The notes under the pieces were generated by a model. It made no database searches. It saw only the letters and a program-made list of their open reading frames with translations, and was not told where the DNA came from. A program made the translations under genes and the position numbers. Source: Ganoderma boninense (lineage: Eukaryota > Basidiomycota > Agaricomycetes > Polyporales > Polyporaceae). Taken from it: 64,000 nucleotides of DNA. The stretch is from the NCBI GenBank assembly GCA_002900995.3, contig CM035307.1, positions 4,030,001 to 4,094,000 on the forward strand, written 5' to 3'. Positions 24,431 through 33,549 of this stretch are shown here, piece by piece. Within the stretch, counting starts at the first letter, position 1. Each line of letters starts with the position of its first letter.

Positions 24431-25152
24431 ATGTCTTACACTGCCTCCCAAGCCCTCTGCAAGTCCGGCACAACCTCCGTCCTCCGGCCTGGCGCCGCCG
24501 CCCGTGCGCCCTTCGGCACGCCCTTCTTCACCCTCCATATCGACCCGGAGACCGACACCGGCACCTTCGTCAAGCGGCCCCTCGACGCATGGACGATGGA
24601 GGAGATCCGGGTCTGGGAGAAGCTTCAGAGAGCCGGTAAGCTGCCCGAGAACAGCGCGTGTGCGGCTGTACTCCAGGACACCCCCTTCAGTGCAGGTGAC
24701 GACGGCGACGACGGCGAGTCGGCCGTTGGCGGCGGGTCCGTCGTGGGTGGGGCGGGCGACCCCAGCCACTTCGGGCCTGACGTCGACGGTCCTCAGGCTG
24801 GCGACTCGGACTCCGAGGCGACGGCGGCTTCGACTTCCGAACGCGAGAACGACGACGACCGACTCTGGCCCGACACGTACTCGAGCGCATCCGACTCGGA
24901 CATCGACTACATCCTCGACGGCTTCGTGGTCATCGACATGGCCGACGCGACTGGTTCGGTCTTCTGGAACCACCGCGCCCGGCGGGTCCGTCGCAAGGTT
25001 AGTGTTAGTCCGCTCCAAGCCTGGGATCCGTGTCGAGACACACCTGACACTCACTTGAAAACTTGAACGCTCAATGCCAGGCTGTGCGATGCAGTGGTTC
25101 TTCGAGCCTCTGGTCGCGCTTCCTCTGTCGGCTTGGTGCCGCCATGCATTAG
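24431..25152 (+). CDS. Unknown gene A, copy 1
   Basis: Unrecognised protein of 212 residues from ATG 24431 (MSYTASQALCKSGTTS). Exon 1 ends at 24997 and an 83 nt intron (24998-25080) leads to exon 2 ending at TAG 25152. Shared family features are an N-terminal RAPFGTPFFTLHIDPETDT block, a long acidic Gly/Ser-rich middle, and a DYILDGFVVID...DATGSVFWNHR block before the intron. No domain of known function is visible, and it has no signal peptide or membrane segment. Exon 2 ends RFLCRLGAAMH-stop; the related fragment at 28.4 kb has CAG where A1 has TAG and continues 12 residues further, so A1 has probably lost its tail. It is convergent with gene B1. Confidence 0.65.
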
Positions 25153-25893
25153 GAGGTGGACTTGGGGACGCGAGTGGTGGGATGGCGACCTACCACGAGC
25201 TGAGCCAGTCTGTCGTTGGAGTGGAGAAGGACATGGAAGGACTAGAGCAGGGAGCTTGAAGGACTTGGACTCGGAGGACAGGGACTTGGACAGAAGAGGA
25301 TTCCTGTATCGTGTATGTAGTCAGCGTTCTGGGCCTGGATCATAGTGTAGGACGAACTCTTACCCGTAGTACTATAGTTGCGCATGTAGTCACTCGTATC
25401 CTGTAGTAGCAGTAGTAGTCCTTGCAAACCGGCATGGGGGCGAGGGGTTTTTCCCCTCGCCGCCTGCGGTTATGCACACCAAAATATATTGAAAGGATGG
25501 GGTCACGCACGTCGTTGCACCGACCGACCAGGCGGCAAAGCCTAGGTGTCATGCCAGCATTGCACACCATCAGTGCGAGCCATTGGTGCATGAGGGCCTT
25601 CACCGGCTGGGGGCGCATATAAGCGAAGAACAGTCACATGAAAATGACCACACGTACGCGGTGATGGTGTTCCTGCTCCAAATCGCATTCCATACACGGA
25701 CTCGGCACGGTGAACGGACACCGCACCATCTCAGGCAAAAACAAGCCTTGCAGTCCTGCAGAGGCGAACTGTCAGTGCCACCTCTGTCCGCGACAATGTC
25801 GACGAGGGCTCGCTGCATACCTCGAGATCGACGTTGTGAATGGGAATCTGAACCCCAGCGTCTGGAAGCTGTAACAGTCAAGTTTGCGTTTGC
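25153..25893. other. Conserved A-B intergenic region, unit 1
   Basis: It separates the 3' ends of A1 and B1. It contains a TAGTAG-rich tract, a perfect GC hairpin (25439-25461) and the TATA-like GGGCGCATATAAG (25611-25623), all with counterparts in unit 2. No coding region is supported. A TATA-like box between two convergent genes is unusual and may mark a non-coding transcript. Confidence 0.45.
25439..25461. repeat. Stem-loop, unit 1
   Basis: GGCGAGGGG, a TTTTT loop, then CCCCTCGCC form a perfect 9-bp stem. Unit 2 has a different stem at the equivalent place (28773-28801), so base pairing is kept while the bases change. Confidence 0.6.
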
Positions 25894-26906
25894 TTATACC
25901 TTGGATTCTCGAGCTATGGACCAGACACCAGAGCCAGATGATGTGTCAAAAATGGTTGGCAATGGCTTCGTATTGCGTTGCTCGATAGACAATGTGTGAT
26001 AGATAATACAGTGGAGAGCAGGACAGCATAACAGACAGCGACAATCCAGTACGAACCAACAAGAAGACTTGCGTATGGTGAACAGGCCAGGTTGACACCA
26101 CTAATCCATGCCCATAATATTCTGGAGTGTGCTTGAGTGCTGCCGGCAGGTTTGAGGGTTGGGAACCACGTACCAGATCGTTGTCATCCCACGACCACCA
26201 CCACTGCCGCTTCGACTTCTGGCCCTCCGGCAGACATTCATTCATCGCCGTATCCAGGAAGCCCATCACCTTGTCGTACCTGTCCGGCTGCCCGCAATCG
26301 TCGCACTCTTCGTCCATGTTGTAGTTCGTCCACAAGTACAAGATCTTGGAGTATTTGAACGAAAACGGCCGACCGATCCGGAGCGGATGCTTGGACCCGC
26401 GGATCAGCGTGGGGAGGACTGTCCACCGAGCCATGATGCGCAGGTACTTGACGATTCTCTGTTGTTTGTAGTGCTCCTCAGTGACGTCTGCGAAGTTGAA
26501 CTCGAGCGTGGGGCACCCGAGCCACTCCTGGTGCTTGGCGTCAGTCTCGAACGATAGACGATGACGCTTGGCGTAGTCGACAAGGTAGTCGTCCTTGAAA
26601 GGCCAGCCATAGAAGAGAAAGGGAGGGGAGTTCCTGCCGTCGGCGAGCATGTCGGGAGTGATGTACGTGCGAGGCTTGCATATGCGCATGAGACGCTTCC
26701 ACTTCTACAAAAGCAGGACTGTTACGATAGGTTCATGGTCGATCAACTGTTGTACTGACCTTGATTTGAGCCATTGCCGCAGCCTCAGCCTTAGTGTACT
26801 GACAGCCCGGCTGGCTGGGGTCGGTGGAGGGCTTCATCTCCAGCAGGTATTGAGACCCTTCCGAAAGCGGCGAGTTCTCGGGTATGTTTTTTGGCATGTC
26901 GTTCAT
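25894..26906 (-). CDS. Unknown gene B, copy 1
   Basis: Unrecognised protein of 294 residues. Exons are 26906-26760, 26704-26174 and 26100-25894, all with GT-AG borders and consistent phase. It starts MNDMPKNIPENSPLSEGSQY. The main exon is rich in Trp, Tyr and charged residues (FYGWPFKDDYLVDYAKRHRL, HQEWLGCPTLEFNFADVTEE, ILYLWTNYNMDEECDDCGQP) and ends with a Trp-rich QWWWSWDDND. The ECDDCG pair could bind a metal, but only two cysteines are close. The last exon has SSCWFVLDCRCLLCC, matched in B2, which supports this splice choice over reading through intron 2. No signal peptide is visible. Function is unknown; the gene is always convergent with a gene A copy here. Confidence 0.7.
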
Positions 26907-27537
26907 CGCCAGACGTGCAGCCAAGGCAGGACGATTCTAGACACGATACTGGCACCAGATAAGTGGGAGCGAGAGGCCAGTCAATGTCGTCCACAAGCAA
27001 CGCGCGCTCATCGTTAGGGAGTGCCGACCCCAGTTCAACGGTTGGCGCCCGTCTTCGGCTTCTGCCACATCGCCCAAATAATGCCATCACTGGGGCTTCT
27101 CAGAAACAGTTGTAGGTGCAGCAGTTCATCTCATGAGCTGACGAAAGTAGGGAGAGTATTCAATGCCTTTCAGGTTATATCGGGTCGCAGCGTTCCTTGT
27201 TAGGCGCGAAGCATGCTAGCTCTTCCGAGGTGTAACCGTCAGGCTCCTCGAGTGGCAAGTTATGCCTGCTTCAGAGACGCATGTCTATCACATGGAACGC
27301 CGACCATCCGCCTAAGAGCTGCCGTATCTGGATGACATCCAGGTCGGATGTGGCTCAGCGGATAATCGTATGGATCGAGCCCGGGGGAGACCGTAGGCCT
27401 ATAAAATGCCCACCTCGCGACGCCTAATACCCCACCAACGTCGCACCCAAACCACGATTTTGATCTTCTGCAGCGATACCATCTCTCCAACGCCTAGGTA
27501 CCACTTTTGCTTTACTAGCCCATCGTTGTGCTCCAGC
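26907..27537. other. Divergent intergenic region between B1 and A2
   Basis: It separates the divergent starts of B1 (-) and A2 (+), so both promoters lie here. A TATA box for A2 is seen at 27400. No further gene is supported. Confidence 0.45.
27400..27407 (+). promoter_or_regulatory. TATA box of gene A2
   Basis: TATAAAAT lies about 130 bases upstream of the A2 start codon at 27538, on the same strand. Position and consensus fit a core promoter. Confidence 0.5.
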
Positions 27538-28214
27538 ATGTGCGACATCGACGCACACATGCTCCGCCCAGGCGCCTTCGCCCGCACGCCCTTCGGCACG
27601 CCCTTCTTCGCCCTCATCACCGACCCCGACACCGACGCCCCCGAGCTCGGAAAGCTGGAGGTTGGCGGGCAGATGCGCCAGGAGCTCGCTGCCTGGGACA
27701 AGATCCAGCGCGCCCGCAGGCTCAAGCGCATCATGGACGACAGGCGGGCCGCACGAGCTGCCGCTGAGCACGCTCAGGCCAGGACCACAGTGCGCCGCCG
27801 CGCGCGGGGGCATGGCTCCCCCAACTTCTTCGAGTTCGTCGATCGGGAGGACGACCCCTCCGCCGCGACTGGGCAGTGGCCGGTCATGCACACCGCTGGG
27901 GAGCCTGAGGAGGCGGAGGGCGACTGCGAGGTCAACGGGTTCGTGCTCATCCATAGGCACCATGCGACTGGCTCTGTGTCCTGGAACCACCGCTCCCGCT
28001 CCACCCGGCCCCGCGGCCACGGCCGCCGCAGACGCAATCATCGTAAGGTGAGCCACTTCAGAAATGTCAGGGATGGGGTCGGACTTGTATTGACACTCGG
28101 AACGATGCGTAGTACGATGATGAACTTGAATGGCTTGATGAGGATGAAGCGGGTCTGGGCCTCTGGCAGGCGTTCGTGGACCTCCTTCGGCCTGTCGGCG
28201 AGATGGATTGGTAG
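27538..28214 (+). CDS. Unknown gene A, copy 2
   Basis: Unrecognised protein of 203 residues from ATG 27538 (MCDIDAHMLRPGAFART). Exon 1 ends at 28047, a 65 nt intron follows (28048-28112), and exon 2 ends at TAG 28214. It shares the PFGTPFFALITDPDTD N-terminal block and a GFVLIHRHHATGSVSWNHR block with A1. The middle is Arg/Ala-rich rather than acidic, and exon 2 (YDDELEWLDEDEAGLGLWQA) is unrelated to that of A1. The last exon therefore seems to have been exchanged or to have evolved anew. Only 9 bases separate its stop from fragment C, which carries the A1-type 3' end. Function is unknown. Confidence 0.65.
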
Positions 28215-28223
28215 GCTCGGATC

Positions 28224-28517
28224 GTGAATCCGGACATCGACTACATCCTCGACGGCTTCGTGGTCATCGACACGACCGACGCGACTGGCTCGGTCTTCTG
28301 GAACCACCGCGGCCGCCGGTGCCATCCCAAGGTCAGTTCATGCCTAGCGTGGGATCCGTCTCGAGACACACCTGACACTCACTTGAACGCTCGATGCCAG
28401 GCTGTGCGACGCGGGGGGTCCTCGAGCCTCTCGTCGCGCTTCTTCCTTCGGCTCGGTGCCGCCATGCATCAGGAGGCGGACTGGGGACGCGGGTGGTGGG
28501 ATGGCGACCTACCATGA
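28224..28517 (+). pseudogene. Gene A fragment C, 5' half missing
   Basis: The fragment has the A1-like block DIDYILDGFVVID..DATGSVFWNHR, a 69 nt intron (28332-28400) at the same position as in A1, and an exon ending RFFLRLGAAMHQEADWGRGW and so on to TGA 28517. It has no start codon exon of its own and follows the A2 stop by 9 bases. It could be a remnant of an A1-type gene whose front was replaced by A2, or an alternative 3' end of A2 reached by splicing. Confidence 0.6.
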
Positions 28518-29373
28518 GCCGAGCCAGTCCGTCGTCGTTCGGGTGGGACATGGACATGGAAGGATAGGGCGGGACGTTGCAGGACTTGGACTCGGACTCT
28601 GAGGAGAGGGATTTGGATAGAAGAGGATCGAGATTCCTGCATCGCCTATGTAGTTAGTGTTTTGTGCTTGGATTATAGTGTAGTACGGACTCTTACCCTA
28701 GTACTATAGTTGCGCATGTAGTGATTCTTACGCTGTAATAATAGTAGTCGTAGTAGCAGGCCGGCGTGGCACGGCGGTGGAGGGTGCATCCCCCCACCGC
28801 CTAGCCCGCGGCCTTGCTCATCGAAATATATTGGAATGCTAGGGACACACACGTCGCCGCACTGAACGACCGGCGGTAAGGTCTGTAATTCAAGCACAGC
28901 GTCATGGGTGGGAGGCATTGGTGCATGAGTCCATCTGTCAAGGGCGCATATAAGCCAGTAGCAGTTACATCAAGGAAAAAGAACCTACGCGGAGATAGCA
29001 TCCTGGACCGGAACACATTCAATACTCGAACTAGGCAAGGCTAACCGTGATCATTCCCACTTGAGCAAAAACGAGCTCTCCGGACCTTGGTGGCGTCTTG
29101 TGGTGCACAAGTTAGCCACATATAGGGGCCACGAGCTGAAGCCCTGTGGAAGCGAGTCCTGCCAATGTCAATTATCGATTATCAGATCCCGCCGCCGCTG
29201 CTTGCGACAATGCGGGTTCGCTGCATGGCTTGAGGTTGATTTTGTGAATAGGAATCTGAAGCTGTCCATCGCAAGCTGCAGGGAACAGGCCTGCGGAGGT
29301 TGGTGCAACTGGAACTCTCGACCAATACATGGATATTCCCAAAAGTGTTGCCAGTGGCTTCATATTGCGCTAC
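28518..29373. other. Conserved A-B intergenic region, unit 2
   Basis: Counterpart of 25153-25893, with the TAGTAG-rich tract, a GC hairpin (28773-28801), AAATATATTG, and GGGCGCATATAAG at 28942-28954. No coding region is supported. Confidence 0.45.
28773..28801. repeat. Stem-loop, unit 2
   Basis: GGCGGTGG and CCACCGCC form an 8-bp stem, with further G-C pairs possible inside (AGGG / CCCC). It occupies the place of the 25439-25461 hairpin but has different stem bases. Confidence 0.5.
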
Positions 29374-30290
29374 TCAATACTTGGACGATGCGTGGTAGGT
29401 GATACAGTGGATAGCAGGACAGCGTGACAAACAGCAGCAATCGAGTACGAACCACGAAGAAGAATCGTGTGTCATGAATGGATCAGGTCGATGCGACTAC
29501 TCCATGTGCGTGAGGACATTCTGGAACGGGTCTCAGCATTGCTGTCAACTCTGAAGGCGAAGCAACCCCACGTACCACATCGTTGTCATCCCAAGACCAC
29601 CACCATTGCAGCTTCGACTTCTGGCCCTCCGGAAGACATTCGTTCATCGCCGTATCCAGGAAGCCGACGACCTTGTCGTACCTGTCCGGCTGCCCGCAAT
29701 CGTCGCACTCTTCGTCGATGTTGTAATTCGTCCACATGTACAAGATATCGGAGTATTTGAACGACAACGGCCGACCAATCCAGAGCGGATGCTTAGACCT
29801 GCGCATCAGCACGGGGAGGACAGTGATCCTCGCCATGACGCGCAGGTAGTTGGCGATTCTCTGTTGTTTGTAATGCTCCTCAGTGACGTCTGCGAAGTTG
29901 AACTCGAGCGTGGGGCAGCCGAGCCACTCCTGGTGCTTGGGGTCGGTCTCAAACGATAGGCGATGGCGCTTTGCGTAGTCGACGAGATAGTCTTCCTTGA
30001 AAGGCCAGCCGTAGAGGAGAACGGGAGGGGAGTTCTTGCCGTTGGCGAGCATGTCGGGAGTGATATTTGTTCGAGGTTTGCGGTTACGCATGAGACGCTG
30101 CCACTTCTGCAGATGAAGGGCAGTTACAATACGTTCATTCTGGACCTCATGCTGTTGGACTCACCCGAATCTGGGCCAACGCCGCAGCCTCAGTATACTG
30201 AACCCCCTGCTTGGGATCGGGACAGGGCTCCATCTCCAACAGGTATTGGGATCCCTCCCAAAGCGGTGAGTTCTTCCGAGCATCGCCCAT
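29374..30290 (-). CDS. Unknown gene B, copy 2
   Basis: Paralogue of B1, 259 residues. Exons are 30290-30165, 30106-29576 and 29496-29374; the middle exon is 531 nt in both copies and intron positions are conserved. It starts MGDARKNSPLWEGSQYLLEM, which is shorter than B1. The core is nearly the same (FYGWPFK in B1 is LLYGWPFK here; EECDDCGQPDRYDKV is kept). The last exon shares SSSWFVLDCCCL with B1 but stops early (ASSKY-stop), making the C-terminus 24 residues shorter. Preserved length and splicing argue that both B genes are under selection. Function is unknown. Confidence 0.7.
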
Positions 30291-30979
30291 TGCAACACTA
30301 ATAGAACGAAGGGCAGATACGAGAGGACGAAGAGGATGAGCGGAAAGGATGTTTCGAGGGTAAGCGCAGAGGCACGTTCAGTTGCGCAGGTTCGTGTTTG
30401 GACTCAGCGTTATAATGGTTCGATTAGCGCCTATTTCCCACACCGATGTGGCGTAGTTGGTTTTAGTCATCTGTATTGCGTTATATAATCCCCAATCTTG
30501 GCATTCAATTTCAAATATTCAACTTTCATCCGTCTGCAGCGCCCATGACATCTACTTACGGACGTCCCAGCCAAAACCACATGCACTCACATAATCTTTA
30601 CTGAAAGCATTCCAGTCCTACACATTTAAATGTGTACTATGCGGACAACATTTCTTATGATGGGGTTGTAGTGTCGATGTTACGTTGACGACCCCCCTTG
30701 CCCCAGAGTCAATCCTTCCCGTAATGCATGTGAAGCCGCACGCTTAAACTCGCAGGCTGCAGCATTGCGGCAATGGACAATTGTGAGTCGATTCCTTTGT
30801 TCTGACAATGTGACTCGTTCTATCAAGCGCTTATCGGTACCAGAAAGAGCGAACAAAAGGAATAAGAAGGCGCGCTTTCTACACCGTACATCGATGACTG
30901 GTGGTAGGTCCCTTAAGCCCTTAGTCTCTTATATTTCCAACCACTCTCTCCCTCAACTCAACTCCCTCCTCCCTGCAAC
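30291..30979. other. Divergent intergenic region upstream of B2 and the 31 kb gene
   Basis: It holds the promoters of B2 (-) and of the gene starting at 30980 (+). The last 60 bases before 30980 are CT-rich (CTCTCTCCCTCAACTC), as is usual just upstream of fungal start sites. No gene is seen. Confidence 0.4.
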
Positions 30980-31951
30980 ATGCCACCCAGGAAGACGAAG
31001 TCCAAGAAGCAAACGTTTACGGTAGAAGATGCCAAGGATCTCCTCGAAAAATCGGGTCACGTACGTTCATCGCTGCCTATCTCCTGGGAACGACTCTCTG
31101 AATGATGAATGTAGTTCGTTGTCACCTCCAAAGACCGTTTTCACACCGACCTCTCCAACAATTTGGAGTGTGCTTGGATATCGCGCGGGTCCGAACGGTA
31201 CTTGTACACCGTCTTCTCTCATGTCGTCTCCCATCTCTGCGACACAATCACACTGCCCCAGTTTCCAACGAGCACTATCTCCCATAACCCTCAGGCGCTT
31301 TTTTGAGTGCAACAACCGCTTATCGGACAACGAGCGGAGGCGGTCAGCAAGAAGGACGTCCATCCAGATCTTCTACCTGATTTTGCTCGCATGATCTTCA
31401 CGTACAGAGACTACGAGGAAGGTCTCAACTTCGGTCACGAACTGGTCGACTATTGGGAGATCAAGGGGTTGAACACCGCACAGCGATGGGACAGCGCTGA
31501 GGCTCGCAGCGCCGCTCTCCGGGCAATCAACAAGCATATGGAGCAGCTCTGGAAACAATCCAGGGCTGCCTTCGCTCACAACGAGTCGTGGACTCACGCC
31601 TACGCGCTGCTGATCGTCGGTCCGTATTTCTCACAGGTTGTCTGGGATCGCCCGGCGGGTACCATCACACCACCGGTAGAGGACATCTCCAACTCGGGGA
31701 CGAGGGACACCCGAGCATTGTTCGACAACTACAACGAGAGGATCAAGGAGGCGGAAACTCGCGAGATGCCTCACATAGAGTTTGTCAACGCGCCGGTCTT
31801 TGACTTCTACGAAGCCGGAGGCGGACAGGCGCAGCAAGTCTCGCTCTCCAAGCACTTCCTCTACGCCGTGTCCCTCCCTTTGAAGGAGCACTTTGGCAGC
31901 TTCACGACTGATAAGGCCACGTCAGGAAAACCAGCTTTTGCCAATGTGTAA
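30980..31951 (+). CDS. Unknown protein, in-frame stop or spliced, 3' end formed by an inserted element
   Basis: Not recognised. ATG 30980 gives the basic start MPPRKTKSKKQTFTVEDAKD. An intron at about 31059-31113 leads to FVVTSKDRFHTDLSNNLECA. The frame meets TGA at 31304-31306, then continues in the same frame to VHPDLLPDFARMIFTYRDYE, LNFGHELVDYWEIKGLNTAQ and VSLSKHFLYAVSLPLKEHFG. A larger intron (about 31199-31349) would remove the stop and keep the frame (SER|KKDVHPDLLPD), so a nonsense mutation is not proven. The final residues GKPAFANV-stop are encoded by the left inverted repeat of the AT-rich element, so the original C-terminus was probably elsewhere. No domain or membrane segment is evident. 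Confidence 0.5.
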
Positions 31952-32810
31952 TAATATGTACTATTATAATATCTTATTCTAATAAAGTACTAATGCTATC
32001 TATCTGAGAGCTACTACAAAAGAGACCTATCTATATTATACAAACTAGAACTACTGCATCTAACCCAATCTATTGTAGTGCTATTTAGTGCTACTAGTTG
32101 CTACTACAGTATACTAATATTATTATACATGGTCAATCTTAATTGAATGCCTCAGATATAAGCCCAATCAATCTATTTTACTAGCCAAGACTAGACAGCC
32201 TCAACAAAGTCTAAATAAAAATTCCTAAGTATTCAATGTAACAGCAACTTGAATAGATACTTGTAGTCTAATCAATGTACATAACTATATATGTCACATA
32301 CACTATATAAGCCTATAACATAGAATGAACACAAGATATATTGATGTTGAAGTTGACCTACATCTCTCAATTTTTCCCAAGTCCAGCAGCAGGGGGTACA
32401 TATAGCCTATACCACCTTGCCTAGTATAAGCCTTTGTGGTGTAGTGGGCTAAGCTGTCTGCACAGCTTAGTGCCGTGCCGGAAAAGCAAGAGGCTGAGGG
32501 TTCAATCCTGGCTGGTGGCAGTAATAAATGTTTTATTAAAATTTCCAGCTTTTGCAGTATGCTTGTCTTTGAGTATGGCATGCTTATACTGTGTTTAAAG
32601 CTTTAGAAAACCAGTCCAGACAATGTTCAGTCTTATTCATATGTCTACCGCATGCTACTGTAGTCCTATTCTGCACTATTTAGTGCTATTGTGGAACTAC
32701 TCTTTCTGGGGACTTCTCAAATATTACCTAACATGTTACTACTATTCTAATAGTCTAATATTTTCTAATTATACCTTTTCATATCTCATTGGCAAAGGCT
32801 GGTTTTCCAG
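31923..32810. mobile_element. AT-rich non-autonomous element with terminal inverted repeats
   Basis: The left end CAGGAAAACCAGCTTTTGCC.. (31923-31946) is matched by the reverse complement of the right end (32787-32810) at 22 of 24 positions. The 888 bp between is strikingly AT-rich, while flanking DNA is GC-rich. Short motifs such as TATTTAGTGCTA recur near both ends (about 32080 and 32675). There is no transposase, so it would depend on an element elsewhere. I see no clear target-site duplication, which weakens the case for classical transposition. Confidence 0.6.
32431..32520 (+). ncRNA. tRNA-related segment with Pol III A and B boxes (SINE-like)
   Basis: TGGTGTAGTGGGC (from 32437) resembles a Pol III A box, and GGGTTCAATCC (from 32498) resembles a B box, about 60 bases apart. 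The 5' and 3' ends (GCC.. / ..GGC) could pair weakly like an acceptor stem, but the middle does not fold into a normal anticodon arm. This fits a tRNA-derived SINE head or a decayed tRNA rather than a working tRNA. It lies inside the AT-rich element. Confidence 0.5.
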
Positions 32811-33102
32811 ATGCAGATCACTCAGCTAGCAATAAGCGAAGGATTTGGTGGGATAAAGACCAACTCGAAGCTGGGGAGCTATCCCAGCTTCTGAGGGGTT
32901 TATATATTCTCTGGGGCCTGCGCACGGACCAGCCGCACGGACCAGACTTCAGGGCAGGACATACGGGTCGTTACAGGTCGTACTATAGCTAGGCGCGCGC
33001 TAAAGCGTAAAAGTCGTAACATTACCTCCCTCTTTAGCTTCATGTCCTCAGGAAGCCGTGTAAGTACTGTCTACATTAGTATCTTTATTAGACGGGGAGT
33101 AG

Positions 33103-33449
33103 TTAGTCATAAGCGAAGCGTCGTATATAGTCTTGTGGTGTGTCGTTACTGCTCGGGTTTCGTCTCTTCCAGTCATTGTATCTGCGAGTCCAGAAGTCAT
33201 AACAGTCTGTATCGTACGTGATTATCTGTCCATGTTTGTTTGTGGCTGTGAGTAGGAAACGAGTGTGTATGCGTGGTGCGAACTTGTTAGCTGCATAGAA
33301 TGCGACAATAAGCTTTTTGGCATCGTCCGTTTGAAGTTCTTCTGTATCCGATGGTACCCATTCGCGGTCAGCCCGTGTGAGTCCACACCATTGAACGAGG
33401 TAGTGGACTTTCCGAGATCGTCCTGATCCTTCTACGATCTTGGAATCTA
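33103..33449 (-). mobile_element. Chromodomain end of a Ty3/gypsy-type retroelement polyprotein
   Basis: The readable part begins at the gap with SKIVEGSGRSRKVHYLVQWC, followed by GLTRADREWVPSDTEELQ. The basic EGSGRSRKVHYLVQWCG...EWVP pattern is that of the chromodomain at the C-terminus of chromovirus integrases, which steers integration to heterochromatin. The frame ends PQDYIRRFAYD-stop at 33103. The rest of the polyprotein is missing because of the N gap, and no long terminal repeat is visible, so this is a remnant. Confidence 0.6.
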
Positions 33450-33549
33450 NNNNNNNNNNNNNNNNNNNNNNNNNNNNNNNNNNNNNNNNNNNNNNNNNNN
33501 NNNNNNNNNNNNNNNNNNNNNNNNNNNNNNNNNNNNNNNNNNNNNNNNN
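33450..33549. other. Assembly gap of 100 N
   Basis: A second 100-N placeholder, at the edge of the retroelement remnant. Repeats are a usual cause of such gaps. Confidence 0.98.

Larger units (their letters stand above)
24431..30290. repeat. Tandem duplication of a convergent two-gene module (A+/B-)
   Basis: Unit 1 is A1 (24431-25152, +) and B1 (25894-26906, -). Unit 2 is A2 (27538-28214, +) with A fragment C (28224-28517, +), and B2 (29374-30290, -). The intergenic DNA between A and B is also related: a TAGTAG-rich stretch, a GC hairpin, an AAATATATTG motif and GGGCGCATATAAG occur in the same order in both units. The copies are clearly diverged, so the duplication is not recent. Period is roughly 3.1-3.4 kb. 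Confidence 0.8.

Noticed and set aside
24431..30290. Biosynthetic or mating-type cluster
   Set aside because: No synthase, P450, transporter, homeodomain or pheromone receptor features in the module or its neighbours.
32431..32520. A functional tRNA gene
   Set aside because: A and B boxes are present but the anticodon arm and acceptor pairing are poor; I treat it as SINE-like.
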